A stretch of 64,000 nt of DNA from Sweltsa coloradensis (GCA_024449915.1 JAMZAV010006724.1:58759-122758); one strand, 5' to 3'; positions 10,759-22,380 are shown, counted from the stretch's first letter. Notes: generated by a model not told the origin, from the sequence alone. Translations and numbers: made by a program.

Positions 10759-11540
10759 TGGATGAGCGTAGCGAGCGTAGCGAGCGAAGCGAAGATTCCA
10801 TTTCACTACACTGGAGAAAAAAATCCGGAATGTTTTTTTTTTTTTTTTTTTCTTTCTTTCTTTCTGTATTTTTGTCTGTCTGTTAACACGATTCCGGCTA
10901 AACCGATACTCCGATTGCGATGAAATTTTATGGAGGCCTTCGAAATCTCTGAACTTAGAACTGCCACGTTTTTGAGCGCAATCAAAAAATTATTTCTCAT
11001 GAAAATTGCAATTTTACGATTTTTTTCGATTTTTAAAAAATTTCTTCGACTTATAACACCTACATGCTTTATCCGATTTTAATGATTTTTACACACAACC
11101 TTTATTTTATGAATTAAGATATTCTTGTGAAATTTGAGCGCAATTGAAAAAATATTTATCATAAAAATCGAAATTTTACGGGTTTTTTCTTTTTTAAACA
11201 ATTCTTTGACTTATAACACCTACATGCTTTATCCGATTGAAATGATTTTTTCGCAGAACCTTAATTTTATGAATTAATATATTACTGTTAAATTTGAGCG
11301 CAATCGAGAAATTATTTCTTATAAAAATTTCAATTTTACGATTTTTTTTAACAATTACGATTAATTAAAAAAAAAAAAAAAAAAAAAAAAATATTTTTTA
11401 TTTTATTTAATTTAATTTAAAACATTTCAATTTAATAATGATTTTACCACAGAACAACAGAAAATTCGCATAACACATGGCAGCTCAATGCACCAATTAC
11501 GCTCATCCAACAACGCGGCGGGACTTAAGCGTTTTCCTAG
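10759..11540 (+). mobile_element. Asymmetric element A2 with internal tandem repeats
   Basis: It begins TGGATGAGCGTAGCGAGCG after a T and ends GGCGGGACTTAAGCGTTTTC then CTAG, followed by T. CGCTCATCCAA, the complement of the 5' start, lies just before the tail. Between them are a pyrimidine tract (10838-10865) and about three ~120-base tandem units, each carrying CGACTTATAACACCTACATG, a TTTATCCGAT block and a CAATTTTACGATTTTTT-like end. It has no coding capacity. Confidence 0.75.
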
Positions 11541-11546
11541 TTTTAG

Positions 11547-13780
11547 TATAGGGTAAGTGGGGGGAATTTGGAGGTACCGGTATGTTTAGAAAAAAATTAA
11601 TTTTATACATATTTTTTATATTAATTAATAATTATGCACAAATACTCTCTTGAATGATATGTTGTTTGCTAAGGTTTAATAAAAAATGTGCATTTTGGCA
11701 GTTATTGGTCATTAATCATATAAAAAGTGGAATTTTATGCTTCAACTACACAACCACAGGCCTGAAATCTTCTATAATACACATGCTGTAGAATGGGGGT
11801 AAATGGGTGGTGATAGAGGAAGTGAAACTGAAGAGATTGATACCTCACACTTTGTTGTAGGTTAAAAACTAATGGATATATTTAATAATGTTATAATTAA
11901 TTATATTCTATGCAACGATAAACAAAATATGCAAATGAACAGACTAGGCCTATAACTATTTTTACATTTTTGTCTTGGTTTTTACTAAACATAGGTACTT
12001 AATGTGTGAACAAACTGTAACAAGATTTTCATGATTTCAATATAAAATAAAAAACTTAGGGCCTACTTAACTTTAAAAACTTTTAAAAATCACTGACAAA
12101 ATAGCCACTGGACTAGATTTATAGGTTATGTTGCCCTATGTCAAAAACTTGAAAATGAAGGGAAATTGTTGCAGATATAACTGCCATCTAAAAACATCAC
12201 TAAAATAAGTTGGTTTCAAGAGCAGCCTGGTAGAAAAAGTTTAAATTATTAGGTAAAACATAATTTTGAAGTTCAACTTCTTTACCACCCATTTCCCCAC
12301 AATGGGGGTAATTGGGTGGTAGGCCTACTTATTTAATTGCTTGTTTTCATTGATGATATTTTGTTTATTGTTGTGATAAATACACAAACAATATTTTTCA
12401 ATATCTTTAATACTTTAAAACAAGCATTGGTTGAAAATACACTGCTTGGAAATAATAGAACTCAACTTAACATTTGAATTGCAAAGTTCTAAATAACTTT
12501 CAGTCCTCTTCCATTGACAACAATAATAGTATCTTCTTTAACAATTACAATTTGTTCATAAACCAACTACACATTTGGATGAGCGTAGCAAAGATTCCAT
12601 TTCACTACACTGAAGAAAAAAATCCGGAATGTTTTTTTTTGTATTTTTGTCTGTTCGTTAGCACTATTCCGGCTAAACCGACAGTCCAATTGCGATGAAA
12701 TTTTCTGGAGGCCTTCGAAATCTCTGAACTTAGAATTGCACGATTCGAAAAATCGTTCAAAAAATTATTTCTCGTGAAAATCGCAATTTTACGATTTATT
12801 TCAATTAATTCTTCGACTTAGCCTATAACACCTAGACCTACATGCTTTATCCGATTGTAATGATTTTTTAACAGAACCTTAATTTTAAGAATTAATATAG
12901 GCCTATTCGTGTGAAATTTGAGCGCAATCGAAAATTATTTCTTATGAAAATTGCAGTTTTAGGATTTTTTAAATTTTTAAAACTTTCTTCGACTTGTAGG
13001 CCTAACACCTACATGCTTTATCCGATTGTAATGATTTTTTCACAGAACCTTAATTTTATGAATTATTATTATCGTGTGAAATTTGAGCGGAATCAAACAA
13101 TTATTTCTCTTAATAATTGCAATTTTACAATTTTGCTATGGTGCTGGGATAATGCTAAGGCTTTTACAATTTTCATTTTTTTTTTAAAGTGAAAGGTGTT
13201 CAAGATTAAAAAACAATACATCTAAACATTTACCAGACGGATTTTATAATTTTTGTTTTGTTTGATAATATATAATTTTTTTCCTTTGCATTGTTTGAAA
13301 ATGTAGGCTATGTTTTTTGTGAAAAATCTATATCTCCCATATTTTAAATAAAAAACTATAAATCTCATCAAAAAAGTGTCCGGTGAATTTGTCAGAATAA
13401 GACTTGTGAGCACATTAAAAAAGAAATTATCCTTTCATCTTAAAAACTGTAGAAGAAGTAGGAACAATTGTTAGCAAATGTGCTAGAATAAAAGTTTTGA
13501 GAAAAAATCATTTAAAGTTTATTTATGTTGTTTTTTGGTAAAACAACAGAAAATCTGCATAACACATGGCAACTCAATGCACCAATTACGCTCATCCAAC
13601 AACGCGGCGGGACTTAAGCGTTTTCCTACTGTTAATTATTTAAGAGTGATATCTTATGAGAATTTTAAGATAGTTTACTTACTTTAACAGTACCCAATAA
13701 CTTGGAAAAATGGAAAAAACAAATGTTCCACCCAATTACCCCCCCGCCCCCCCCCTCCCAATTACCCCGCTTACCCTATA
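11547..13780. mobile_element. Non-coding element with GGGTAAG-type terminal inverted repeats
   Basis: The left end TATAGGGTAAGTGGGGGGAA (11547) is mirrored by TTACCCCGCTTACCCTATA at 13780, with imperfect complementarity for about 26 bases. Motifs such as ATGGGGGTAAATGGGTGG (11790) and its complement CACCCATTTCCCC (12287) add internal symmetry. A second asymmetric element, 12576-13629, is nested in it. No transposase is visible. Superfamily and target duplication could not be settled. Confidence 0.65.
12576..13629 (+). mobile_element. Asymmetric element A2, nested copy
   Basis: It starts TGGATGAGCGTAGCAAAG after TT and ends with CAACAACGCGGCGGGACTTA then AGCGTTTTCCTAC. The last base is C where most copies have G. 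The following base is T. The interior shows the same ~120-base tandem units as the neighbour at 10759-11540, followed by about 400 bases of private sequence before the 3' end. Confidence 0.7.
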
Positions 13781-13976
13781 ACTGTTTGCATACAGCATAA
13801 TATAATACCATTACGCAAAAACATGACAACAACAAAAACTAAAACATTTTTATTTCCATGAGCTTGGCTGGTGCTGATTCCGTGATGTCCAAGATCAACG
13901 GTAAAAACAGCAAGTTTTACCCAAGAAACGCTGAAACTTGGAGCAAAGTCTAGCGATATAAACTATAAAGACTCAC

Positions 13977-14138
13977 CTGCCGAGTTCGGCAAACAACACT
14001 CTCATCCACTCCTCATCATCGGTCGGTGCCTTCTGATTGGTCAGACGCTGAGCAAGCCACGCATGCGCCAGACAGACGCTCAGGTTCAGCGCAACATTGA
14101 ACACAGTGTGCACGCACTCAGCACCGTACATTGTGGCA
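13977..14138 (-). CDS. Candidate internal exon of an unidentified gene
   Basis: On the minus strand a TTTCACATTACAG acceptor precedes a 162-base open block, and GTGAGT follows directly as a donor. The reading starts ATMYGAECVHTVFNVALNL and ends with a charged stretch containing PTDDEEWMRVLFAELG. It begins and ends in split codons (one base completes the first codon, two bases are left at the end). Composition is clearly richer in GC than the surroundings, as in real exons. I do not recognise the family. The amphipathic middle could be a helix or a membrane-proximal segment. A promoter-like block at 20.1-20.3 kb lies upstream on this strand. A second copy at 17556-17715 is frameshifted. Confidence 0.55.
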
Positions 14139-14321
14139 CTGTAATGTGAAACAGAACTAGTATATAGGGATGGTATACGTTAGTGTAGGCCTACACGTGT
14201 AGGCTCAACATTTTAATGCGTTCTTTACACGTTTACTGTTTCTACGAATATAATAAACTTGTGTGTGTATCCCTATGCTGTGTGCGCGCGCAAATCTCGT
14301 TGCGCCGTGCAATGAGTGTTG

Positions 14322-17300
14322 ATGTAGGCCTACCGCTCGCTGTAGGCTACATTAATGGATGAGCGTAGCGAGAGTAGCGAGCGAAGCGAAGATTCCATTT
14401 CACTAACATGAGAAAAAAATCCGGAATGTTTTTTTTTCTTTTTTTTCTTCTTTCTTTCTGTATTTTGTCGGTCTGTTCACACGATTCCGGCTAAACGATT
14501 ACTCCGATTGCCCGATGAAAGTTTATGGAGGCTTCGAAATCTCGAACTTAGAACTGCCACGTTTTTTGAGGCGCAATCAAAAAATTATTTCTCATGAACA
14601 ATTGCAATTTTACGTTTTTCCGATTTTTAAAAATGTCTTCGACTTATAACACCTACATGCTTTATCGATTTTAATGATTTTTACACACAACCTTTATTTA
14701 TGGAATAAAGATATTCTTGTGAAATTTGAGCGCAATTGAAAAAATATTTATCATAAAAATCGAAAATGTTAAGGGTTTGGTGTCTTTTTGTAAAACAATT
14801 CTTTGACTTATAACACCGACATGCTTTATCCCCCGCTTGAAATGATTTTCGCAGAACCTTAATTTTATGAATTAATATATGGACTGTTAAATTTGAGCGG
14901 AATCGAGAAATTATTTCTTATAAAAAATTCAATTTGACGATTTTTTTTAAACAATTTACGATTATTAAAAAAAAAACCCCCCAAAAAAAAAAAAATATTT
15001 TATTTTATTTAATTTAATTAAAACATTTCAATTTATAATGATTTTAACCACAGAACAACAGAAAATTCGCATAACAAGCAGCTCAATGCACCAATTACGC
15101 TCATCCAACAACGCGGCGGCTATGCGTTTTCCTAGTTTTAGTATAGGGTAAGTGGGGGGAATTTGGAGGTATGTTAGAAGAAAAATTAATTTTATACATA
15201 TTTTTTTATTTATATTTTTTAACTAATAATTATGCACACATACTCTCTTGAAATGATAAGTTGTTTGCTAAGGTTTAATAAAAAAATGTGCATTTTGGCA
15301 GTTATTTGGTCATTAATCATATAAAAAGTGGAATTTTTATGCTTCATACACAACCAACAGCCTGAAATTCTTCTAAATTACACATGCGTAGAATGGGGGT
15401 AATGGTGGTGATAGAGGAAGTGAAACTGAAGAGATTGATACCACACTTTGTTGTAGGTTAAAAACTTAATGGATCTATTTAATAATGTTATAATTAATTA
15501 TATTCTATGCAACGATAAACAAAATATGCAAATTAGCTAACAGACTATAACTATTACATTTCTGTCTTGGTTTAATAAACCCATAGGCCACCATACTTGA
15601 TGTTGAACAAACTGCAACAAGATTTTCTGATTCAATCTAAAATAAAAAAACTTAGGGCCTATTTAACTTAAAAAAACTTTAAAAAATCATTGACAAATAG
15701 CCACGGACTAGATTTATAGGTTATGTTAGCCCTATGTTTCCCCAAAATTGAAAGAAGGTGAAATGTTGCAGATATAACTGCCATTAAAAACATCACTAAA
15801 ATAAGTTGGTTTCAAGAGCAGCCTGGTGGAAAAAAGTTTTAAATTATTGTAAAACATAATTTGAAGTTCAAACTCTTTTACCACCATCTTCCCACAATGG
15901 GTAATTGGGTGGTAGGCCTACTTATTTCATTGCTTGTTTCATTGATGATATTTTGTTTATTGTTGTGATAAAAACACAACAATATTTTCAATATATTTAA
16001 TACTTTAAAACAAGCATTGATGAAAATACCTGCTTGGAAATTAAAGAACTCAACTTAACATTTGCAATTGCAAAGTTATAAATAACTTTCAGTCCTCTTC
16101 CATGACAACAATAATAGTCATCTTCTTTAACAATACAATTTGTTAATAAACCAACTACCACATTTGGATGAGCGTAGCAAAGATTCAGTCCACTACATGA
16201 AGAAAAAATCCGGAATGTTTTTTTGTATTTTTGTATGCGTTAGCACTATTCCGGCGTAACGACAGTCAATTGCGATGAAAATTTTTCTGGAGGCCTTCGG
16301 AATCTCGGAACTTAGAATTGCAAGATTCGAAAAAATCGTTCAAAAAATTATTTCTCGTGAAAAATCGCAATTTTACGATTTATTTCAATTAATTCTTCGA
16401 ACTTAGCCTATAACACCTAGGCCTACATGCTTCATCCGATTGGAATGATTTTTTTTAACAGAACCTAAATTTTATGAATTAAAGAGGCCTATTTCGTGTG
16501 AAATTGAGCGAACTCCGAAAATATTCTTATGAAATTGCAGTTTTAGGATTTTTTAAATTTTAAAAACTTTCTTCGACTGTGGAGGCCTAACACATACATG
16601 CTTATCCGATTGTAATGATTTTCACAGAACCTTAATTTTATGAATTATATTATCGTGTGAATGTGAGCGGAATCAAAAATTATTTCTCTAATAATTGCAA
16701 TTTTACAATTTGCTATGGGCTGGGATAATGCTAAGGCTTTTACAATTTTCATTTTTTTTTAAGTGAAAGGTGTTCAAGATTAAAAACCAATACATCTAAA
16801 CATTTAACCAGACCGGATTTTATAATTTTGTTTTGTTGATAATTATATAATTTTTTCCCGTTGCATCGTTGAAAAATGTAGGCTATGTTTTTTTGTGAAA
16901 AATCTATATTCCATATTTAAATAAAAAAACTAAAATCTCATCAAAAAAAAGTGTCCGGTGAATTTGTCAGAATCAAGACTTGTGAGCACATAAAAAGAAA
17001 TTATCCTTTCATCTTAAAAACTGTAGAAGATAGTAGGAACAATTGTTAGCAAATGGGACTGAGAATAAAAGTTTTTCTTAAGAAAAATCATTTAAAGTTA
17101 TTTAGTGTTTTTTGGTAAACACAACGAAAAATCTGCAGAACACATAGGCAACTCAAGCACCAATTACACTCATCCCAACAACGCGGCGGATTAGCGTTTT
17201 TCCTACTGTTAATTATTTAAGAGTGATAATCTTATGCGAATGTTAAGATTAGTTTACTTATTTTAACAGTACCCAATTAACTTGGAAAAATGGAAAAAAC

Positions 17301-17906
17301 AAAATGTTCCAACAATTTACCCCCCCCCCCCCCCTCCCAATTACCCGCTTACCCTATAACACTGTTTGAATAGCATAATATAATACCATTACGCAAAAAC
17401 ATGACACAACAAAACTAAACATTTTTATTTTCCATGAGCTTGGATGGTGCTGATTCCGTGATGTCCAAAGATCAACGGTAAAAACAGCAAGTTTTACCCA
17501 AGAAACGCTGAAAAACTTGAGCAAAGGTCTAGCGATAATAACTATAAAGACTCACCTGCGCGTTCGGCAAACAACACTCTCCATCCACTCCTAATCACGG
17601 TCGGTGCTTCTTGATGGTCAGGAGCTGGGCAAGCCAGCATGCGCCAGACAGACGCTCAGGTTAGCGCAACATTGAACACACGGTGTGCACGCACTCAGCA
17701 CCGTACATTGTGGCACTGTAATGTGAAAAACAGAACTAGTACCATATAGGGATGGCTACGTTAGTGTAGGCCTACACTTGTGTAGGCTCAACATTTAATG
17801 CGTTCTTTACACGTTTACTGTTTCTCGAATATAATAAACTTGTGTGTGCTCCTATGCTGTGTGCGGCCAGCGGCCAAAATCTCGTTGCGCCGATGCAATC
17901 GAGTGG
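14322..17906. repeat. 3.6-kb tandem duplication, copy 2 (degraded)
   Basis: This is the second unit of the tandem duplication. It differs from copy 1 mostly by single-base insertions and deletions, many in short homopolymers, and by few substitutions. The same elements recur at 14356-15135 (A2), 15143-17360 (GGGTAAG element) and 16165-17206 (nested A2). This error pattern resembles uncorrected long-read sequence, so the unit may be a misassembled haplotype rather than a biological duplication. Confidence 0.85.
17556..17715 (-). pseudogene. Second copy of the candidate exon, frameshifted
   Basis: It matches 13977-14138, including the acceptor and donor, but is 160 rather than 162 bases long and has several small indels, for example in the CATCCACTCCT and GGTCAG segments. 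No single frame stays open. It is either a decayed duplicate exon or the same exon seen through poor-quality sequence. Confidence 0.6.
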
Positions 17907-18953
17907 ATGAATGAAGCAGTCAGTCAGTAGCTCATCTTCGCGTCGTCGCGGCGTCTTTAGACATCAAAGCAGGCACGCTGCACGCAAAACTAGTATTAAA
18001 ACAAGTCAATGAAAGGAAAGCCTATTATCTACCTACCCCTCGATTTGATTTAATTCCACGTGGCAATATTCACTCCAGAAAGAAATCTTTCCTAGTCGGA
18101 CACAAAATAAAACATAGCCTAAATATAGCCTACATCATTGTTTTTAGCAAGTGGCAAAACATAACACAGTGACGTGTAGGCTACACGCGATGACAGACAA
18201 GAGTGTGCACGTTTAGGAAAAGTAGGCCTACAACGCATTTGCCCAATCCCACCAGTAGATAGGCCTAAGTTGGGATGTAGGCCTAGGCCCTACTGTATTT
18301 TGATTATAATAATAATCAAACACCCAGTAATTAGATTAGCGTAACTACGATAAAAGGTTGAAATCCGAGTGAATGAAATTTAAATAGGCTACACCACTCG
18401 CAATCTAGAGCTTCATATCAAGGTAGGCCTAAGGCCTACGTATCCTACCCAAAAAATTAAATGCATGTAGGCCTAGGCTACACCCAGGACGAGTTTCAAA
18501 TTGCAACATTGGTATAATCTTAATTTGACGGGAATGTTATTTTACATTAAATTTATGATTTTCCTTTTTCTAATTGAATATTGTTATGTGTTTACTTGGT
18601 TTTTGGGCGCGGAAAGTAGTTTCTGGACTTATAATCCTTAGTTTGATTGAATAAACACACGCAATTCCCCTACCCCGAGCCATACACAACACTCGTTTCC
18701 AACTTTTTCAACACAGTTTTTTCCAAATTTGTGAAAAGAATAAAAAAACAACTTCAAAATATGAAACAATGAGAAGACCTCATATTAACGATTACTTTAT
18801 ACTAATCACTCCTGAAAAATATACCATTAAATAGAATAAAACATATTTACACAAACACTACGCTCATTTCACGGTCATTGATCGCCATGTTTGGTATTGT
18901 ACGTCTAGATTTACTACTAGGCGTACAACCATTTTCGCTAAATACTCCACCTA
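17907..18953. other. Low-copy DNA, no gene seen
   Basis: After the tandem duplication the sequence is not repeated elsewhere in the window. A short CpG-rich patch at 17930-17990 includes TCGCGTCGTCGCGG. Several TAGGCCTA octamers occur. No exon with convincing splice sites was found. Confidence 0.3.
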
Positions 18954-19041
18954 CAAAACCGTTAACGTCGCTATTTTATATTATAAAGGACTTTCCACCA
19001 CAAAAGGATTTTCGTTTAAAATAGCGACGTTAAAGGTTTTG
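18954..19041. repeat. 25-bp near-perfect hairpin
   Basis: CAAAACCGTTAACGTCGC with TATTTTA following (18954-18978) pairs with its complement at 19017-19041, with a single mismatch across 25 positions and a 38-base loop. It may be a tiny MITE, a structured RNA element or a DNA cruciform. No pol III terminator or conserved RNA motif was seen. Confidence 0.6.
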
Positions 19042-20060
19042 AATTGTTTTTTTTTATTATAAACAGTAAAAAAGTGATGATTTCTATTTGGATTTTTTTT
19101 GTGTTCTTGTAAGGTAGGCCTAACTGGCAGTGAGTACATCTCAGCCACGGTAGGCCCTAGGCCGCGTCGCTCGCGCTACTTATAACTTACTTTGTTTTAT
19201 AAAACAGAAGCTGAAAATATTTTTAATTGGTTTCCGCGCATTATTTAACTATACTTGAAAATATCATGATTTGGAAAGAAAATTAAGTAAAAAACACAAA
19301 CATTGCATTCCGTCAAACTAGTAGAGTTCTGCAACATCAAGTTGTAGCTCGAAGCTGGCATGTGGCCGTGTAGCTGTTTCCACCATGTCTTGCAACGGAG
19401 GTTATAGTTTTGTGAATGTATCAAATCTAAACAAAGGCTGTCATTGGATTGTATCTCGACCTCTAACACAAGCAGCAGGGCCTATGGAAGCCTAGGTTTG
19501 CTTTGGTTTTCCATGAGGCTCTAGACTAGCTAGCCTAGGAGGGTAGGCCTACCGGAAATAGAATTAAGTCTAAGCCAGGCCTAGGCCTAGGGAGTCGCTA
19601 GGCTGGCATAGCCCAACCAAAAGGTTACACATTCTTGGCAAGGCTAGGCCCATAGCCTTAAGAAGCTCTTTTAGGCCTAAACAGTCCGCAAGTCTCGGAA
19701 CGAGGCCCGGTAACTGCCGGGAAACATTGGCTAGAGCCTGCCTATGATTTGCATTTCCCGGTAACTGTAACGGAAGGCTATTGTCAGTCTATTATTAGAG
19801 CGTTCTATTAGGCCTAGGCCTTAGCCTTACATCCATTGTATTGTACTAGCCTAGCTAGGCCTAGGCAGGCATAGGGGCTAGGGGCTATAACTAGGCTAGG
19901 CCTACACCTAGCCCTACCCTACCTAGCCTACGATGCAAAAATATCATCTGGACCAGACCTAGGCTAGCCTAAGACTAGAATAGTAGAGTTATTTTAGATA
20001 GAATTAAAAAAACATTTAAACAACAGCAATTTACGATAGACTCCAAGACAAAAAAGAACA
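19042..20060. repeat. TAGGCCTA-rich low-copy region
   Basis: The palindromic octamer and its variants (CCTAGGCCTAGG, GCTAGGCCTA) are packed densely between about 19100 and 19980. No gene was found. The 74-residue minus-strand frame at 19469-19245 has no recognisable motif. Confidence 0.5.
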
Positions 20061-20064
20061 ACAT

Positions 20065-20350
20065 GGACGACGTATAAAACGAACAAAACATGGCGGACTG
20101 CGATGTGAGCCGCGAGCGTGCGTGTAGCTTGCAGTTGCAGGCGCGCTGGAGCCCCAATGCGCATGCGCTGCAACATAAATAGTATCCTTGTGCGCCGCTG
20201 AGCGGAGGGGCGAGCTCGAAACCCAAGGTATGCTGGATCTCCGCCTAGCGGAGATAGGTCTAAACTCTATAGGGTAACCTAGTGGCCACACGAAGCGAGT
20301 TAGACGAGCCTACGCCAGGTGGCGGAGATGTAGTAGGACCTTAGCTCGAA
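20065..20350. promoter_or_regulatory. CpG-rich candidate promoter with TATA, YY1-like and NRF1-like sites
   Basis: On the plus strand a TATAAAAC box (20073-20080) is followed by AACATGGCGG (20088-20097), which matches the YY1 core and could also be a start codon. A perfect GCGCATGCGC palindrome, the NRF1 consensus, lies at 20159-20168. The block is much richer in CpG than its surroundings. A frame from the ATG at 20090 runs 31 codons to a stop. Direction is unresolved: the TATA and ATGGCGG orientation suggests plus, while the candidate exon at 14.1 kb would need minus. Confidence 0.45.
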
Positions 20351-20640
20351 CCGTACGAACTCTGTGAGTGGCTTTCACAACATCCAGTCATTTAATGTGG
20401 ACGTCATAGAATAAAGCGCCAACTTAAAATCTATTTTGCCTAAATAAAATATTGAGAGCGTAGCGAGCGAGCGAAGATTCATTTCATTATACTGGAGAAA
20501 AAATCCGGAATGTTTTTATTTTTCTGTTTGTATTTTTGTGTGTTGTTAACACGATTCGGCTAACCGATACTCCGGAAAATCTCTGAACTTAGAAGTGCTA
20601 CGGTTTTTGAGCGCATCGGAAAATTAGTTCTCAATAATAT

Positions 20641-21383
20641 TCCCAGCTACTAAACGTCCCGCCGCGTGGGATGAGCTTTTTTAAGTTTCTAGTCGGCGTG
20701 GGATATCTTTACTTTTGCAAGTGCTTGTTGCTTTGTTTGCTTCCACGCATGTAGGTGATTGTGTCAAGTTTCTTGTTACTTGTCAATTTGTATTATTTCG
20801 TTAAAAACTGATAGTAAAAGCTTGAATTTCTATAGATTTGGGTAACTTTGCAACTTTTCTTTAAAAGGTAACAACAGACATAACCTTAAATGTCCATATA
20901 TAATATGAAGTTGAAGCCCGCCCTTTGGTCCAGAATTGGCCCAAATGGCACGAAAAAGATCGCATAAAAATCAAAAAACTATATTAAAAGCTTATTTTCT
21001 ATGGATTCTGGCTAAGTTTTTTCAACTTTTTCTTCAAAATGGTACTAACGTATCATCATAAACCTTAATGTACATGTGTAATATGAACGTTGTAGCCCCT
21101 CCCGTTTGTCAGAATCGGCCCAATGTCACGAAAATATCGCACTAAAATCAAAATAATCGTAAAAAGTACGATATTCAGGAGAAATATTTCTTCGATTGTA
21201 CCCAAAAGAATACACCTCTAAGCTTCAGAGATTGTCGAGGCGCCTCAATTCATCAAGATCGGATATGCGTTTGGCTGTAGAGAGTTACAAACAGACAAAA
21301 CAACAAACAAAAAAACAAAAAAAAAACACCGAGCTAAATTTTTTGGGGGTCAGTGAAATTGAACTCTTCGCTTCGCTCATCCA
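20641..21383 (-). mobile_element. Asymmetric element A1, nested
   Basis: On the minus strand it runs from a TTGGATGAGCGAAGCGAAG start (21383) to a damaged tail, CATCCCACGCGGCGGGACG, near 20650; the final CTAG is not clear. The interior contains the two AGTACGATAT- and CATGTGTAATATGAACG-like blocks typical of A1. It sits inside the A-type element at 20453-21935. Confidence 0.6.
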
Positions 21384-21844
21384 AAAAATCGCAATTTTAC
21401 GTGTTTTTTTTTTTAATTTTAAAAAAATTTCTTCGACTTATAACACCTACATGCTTTATCCGATTTAATGATTTTTCACAGCGCTTAATTTTATAAATTA
21501 AGATATTCGTGTGAAATTGAGCGCAATCAAAAATATTCTCATGAAATCGAAATTCTCAGTTTTTTTCTGTTTTTAAACAATTCTTTGGACTTATTCACCT
21601 ACATGCTTAAATCCTATTGTAATGATTTTTTCACCGAACCTTATTTTATGAAATTTAATATATTCGTGTTAAATGTGAGGCGCAATCGAATAAGTATTTC
21701 TTTCAAATCGCAATTTACGATTTTTTTAAATACGAATATAAAAAATTAAGTTATTTTTTAATTTAATATTTGAAATTTAAAAAAAACTCAACTAAGTGAT
21801 GATTTTTCCACAGAACACAGAAAATCCACAAAAAACATGGTTGG

Positions 21845-21873
21845 CTCCATGGAGTTATAAAAACTCCATGGTG
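21845..21873. repeat. 10-bp hairpin CCATGGAGTT / AACTCCATGG
   Basis: CCATGGAGTT at 21847-21856 pairs perfectly with AACTCCATGG at 21862-21871. The stem-loop interrupts an ACATGG...CTCAATGCACC segment that is continuous in sister copies (for example at 11477), so it is a local templated insertion. Confidence 0.6.
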
Positions 21874-21889
21874 CTCAATGCACCAATTA

Positions 21890-22380
21890 CGCTTCATCCA
21901 ACAACGCACCGAAAAAGCGTTGGAAAGGCCATCTAGTAATATGTATGCCAAACAGTGAGACTGATGAACGTTTCGTCGCAAGGATTAACAATATTTCAAA
22001 TATTAATGGAAGCTTCGCAAACGCTTTATTCATGCGCGCTGTTGGATGAGCGTATGATTTTTTACGAAAAAAAAGGTGAAATTAAGGTTTTTACTGAGAA
22101 ATAATTTTCGATAGCGCTCAAATTTCACATAAATTCCCCCCATTACGCTCATCCAACAACGCACCTGGAAAAGCGTTTGGAGCTCTAGTAATATGTTATG
22201 CCAACAGTGCAGACTGATGAACGTTCGTCTGACAAGGATTTCAAATATTTCAAAAATAATAGGAAGCTTCGCAAAGCGTATCATGCGCCCGTGTTGGTTA
22301 TGAGCGATGAGCGAAAAAAAACGTGAAATTAAGTTTTTACTGAGAAATAATTTTCGATAGCGCCTCAAATTTCACATAAA
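21890..22380. repeat. ~245-bp tandem duplication of element ends
   Basis: Two units (about 21890-22138 and 22139-22380) each contain CATCCAACAACGCACC, a TCTAGTAATATGT block, CTGATGAACGTT, GGAAGCTTCGCAAA and TGAGAAATAATTTTCGATAG. Each unit joins a plus-oriented type-2 tail to a minus-oriented type-2 tail, back to back. The units differ by small indels. Confidence 0.65.

Larger units (their letters stand above)
10725..14321. repeat. 3.6-kb tandem duplication, copy 1
   Basis: Starting at ATGTAGGCCTACGCTCGCTG, about 3,597 bases are followed directly by a second copy of the whole block (14322-17906). Order and content agree throughout: an A2 element, a GGGTAAG-terminated element, a nested A2 element, a poly-C tract and one candidate coding exon. 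Copy 1 has the cleaner sequence: its exon is open and its motifs agree with other family members in the window. Confidence 0.9.
20453..21935 (+). mobile_element. Asymmetric A-type element split by an A1 element
   Basis: The 5' end (TGAGAGCGTAGCGAGCGAGC, 20453) and its first 190 bases match the head of the A2 elements. The matching continuation (AATCGCAATTTTACG and the ~120-base units) resumes at about 21384 and runs to a type-2 tail, CAACAACGCACCGAAAAAGC, at about 21900-21925. The gap is filled exactly by a reverse-oriented A1 element. The sequence has many one-base indels relative to other copies. Confidence 0.6.

Noticed and set aside
10806..11000. Open frame ending in a K-rich tract
   Set aside because: It lies within an A2 element, crosses its homopyrimidine tract, and equivalent frames in sister copies are broken.
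10980..11340. CRISPR-like array in the ~120-base repeats
   Set aside because: Repeats are long, degenerate and contiguous without unique spacers, and the genome is eukaryotic.
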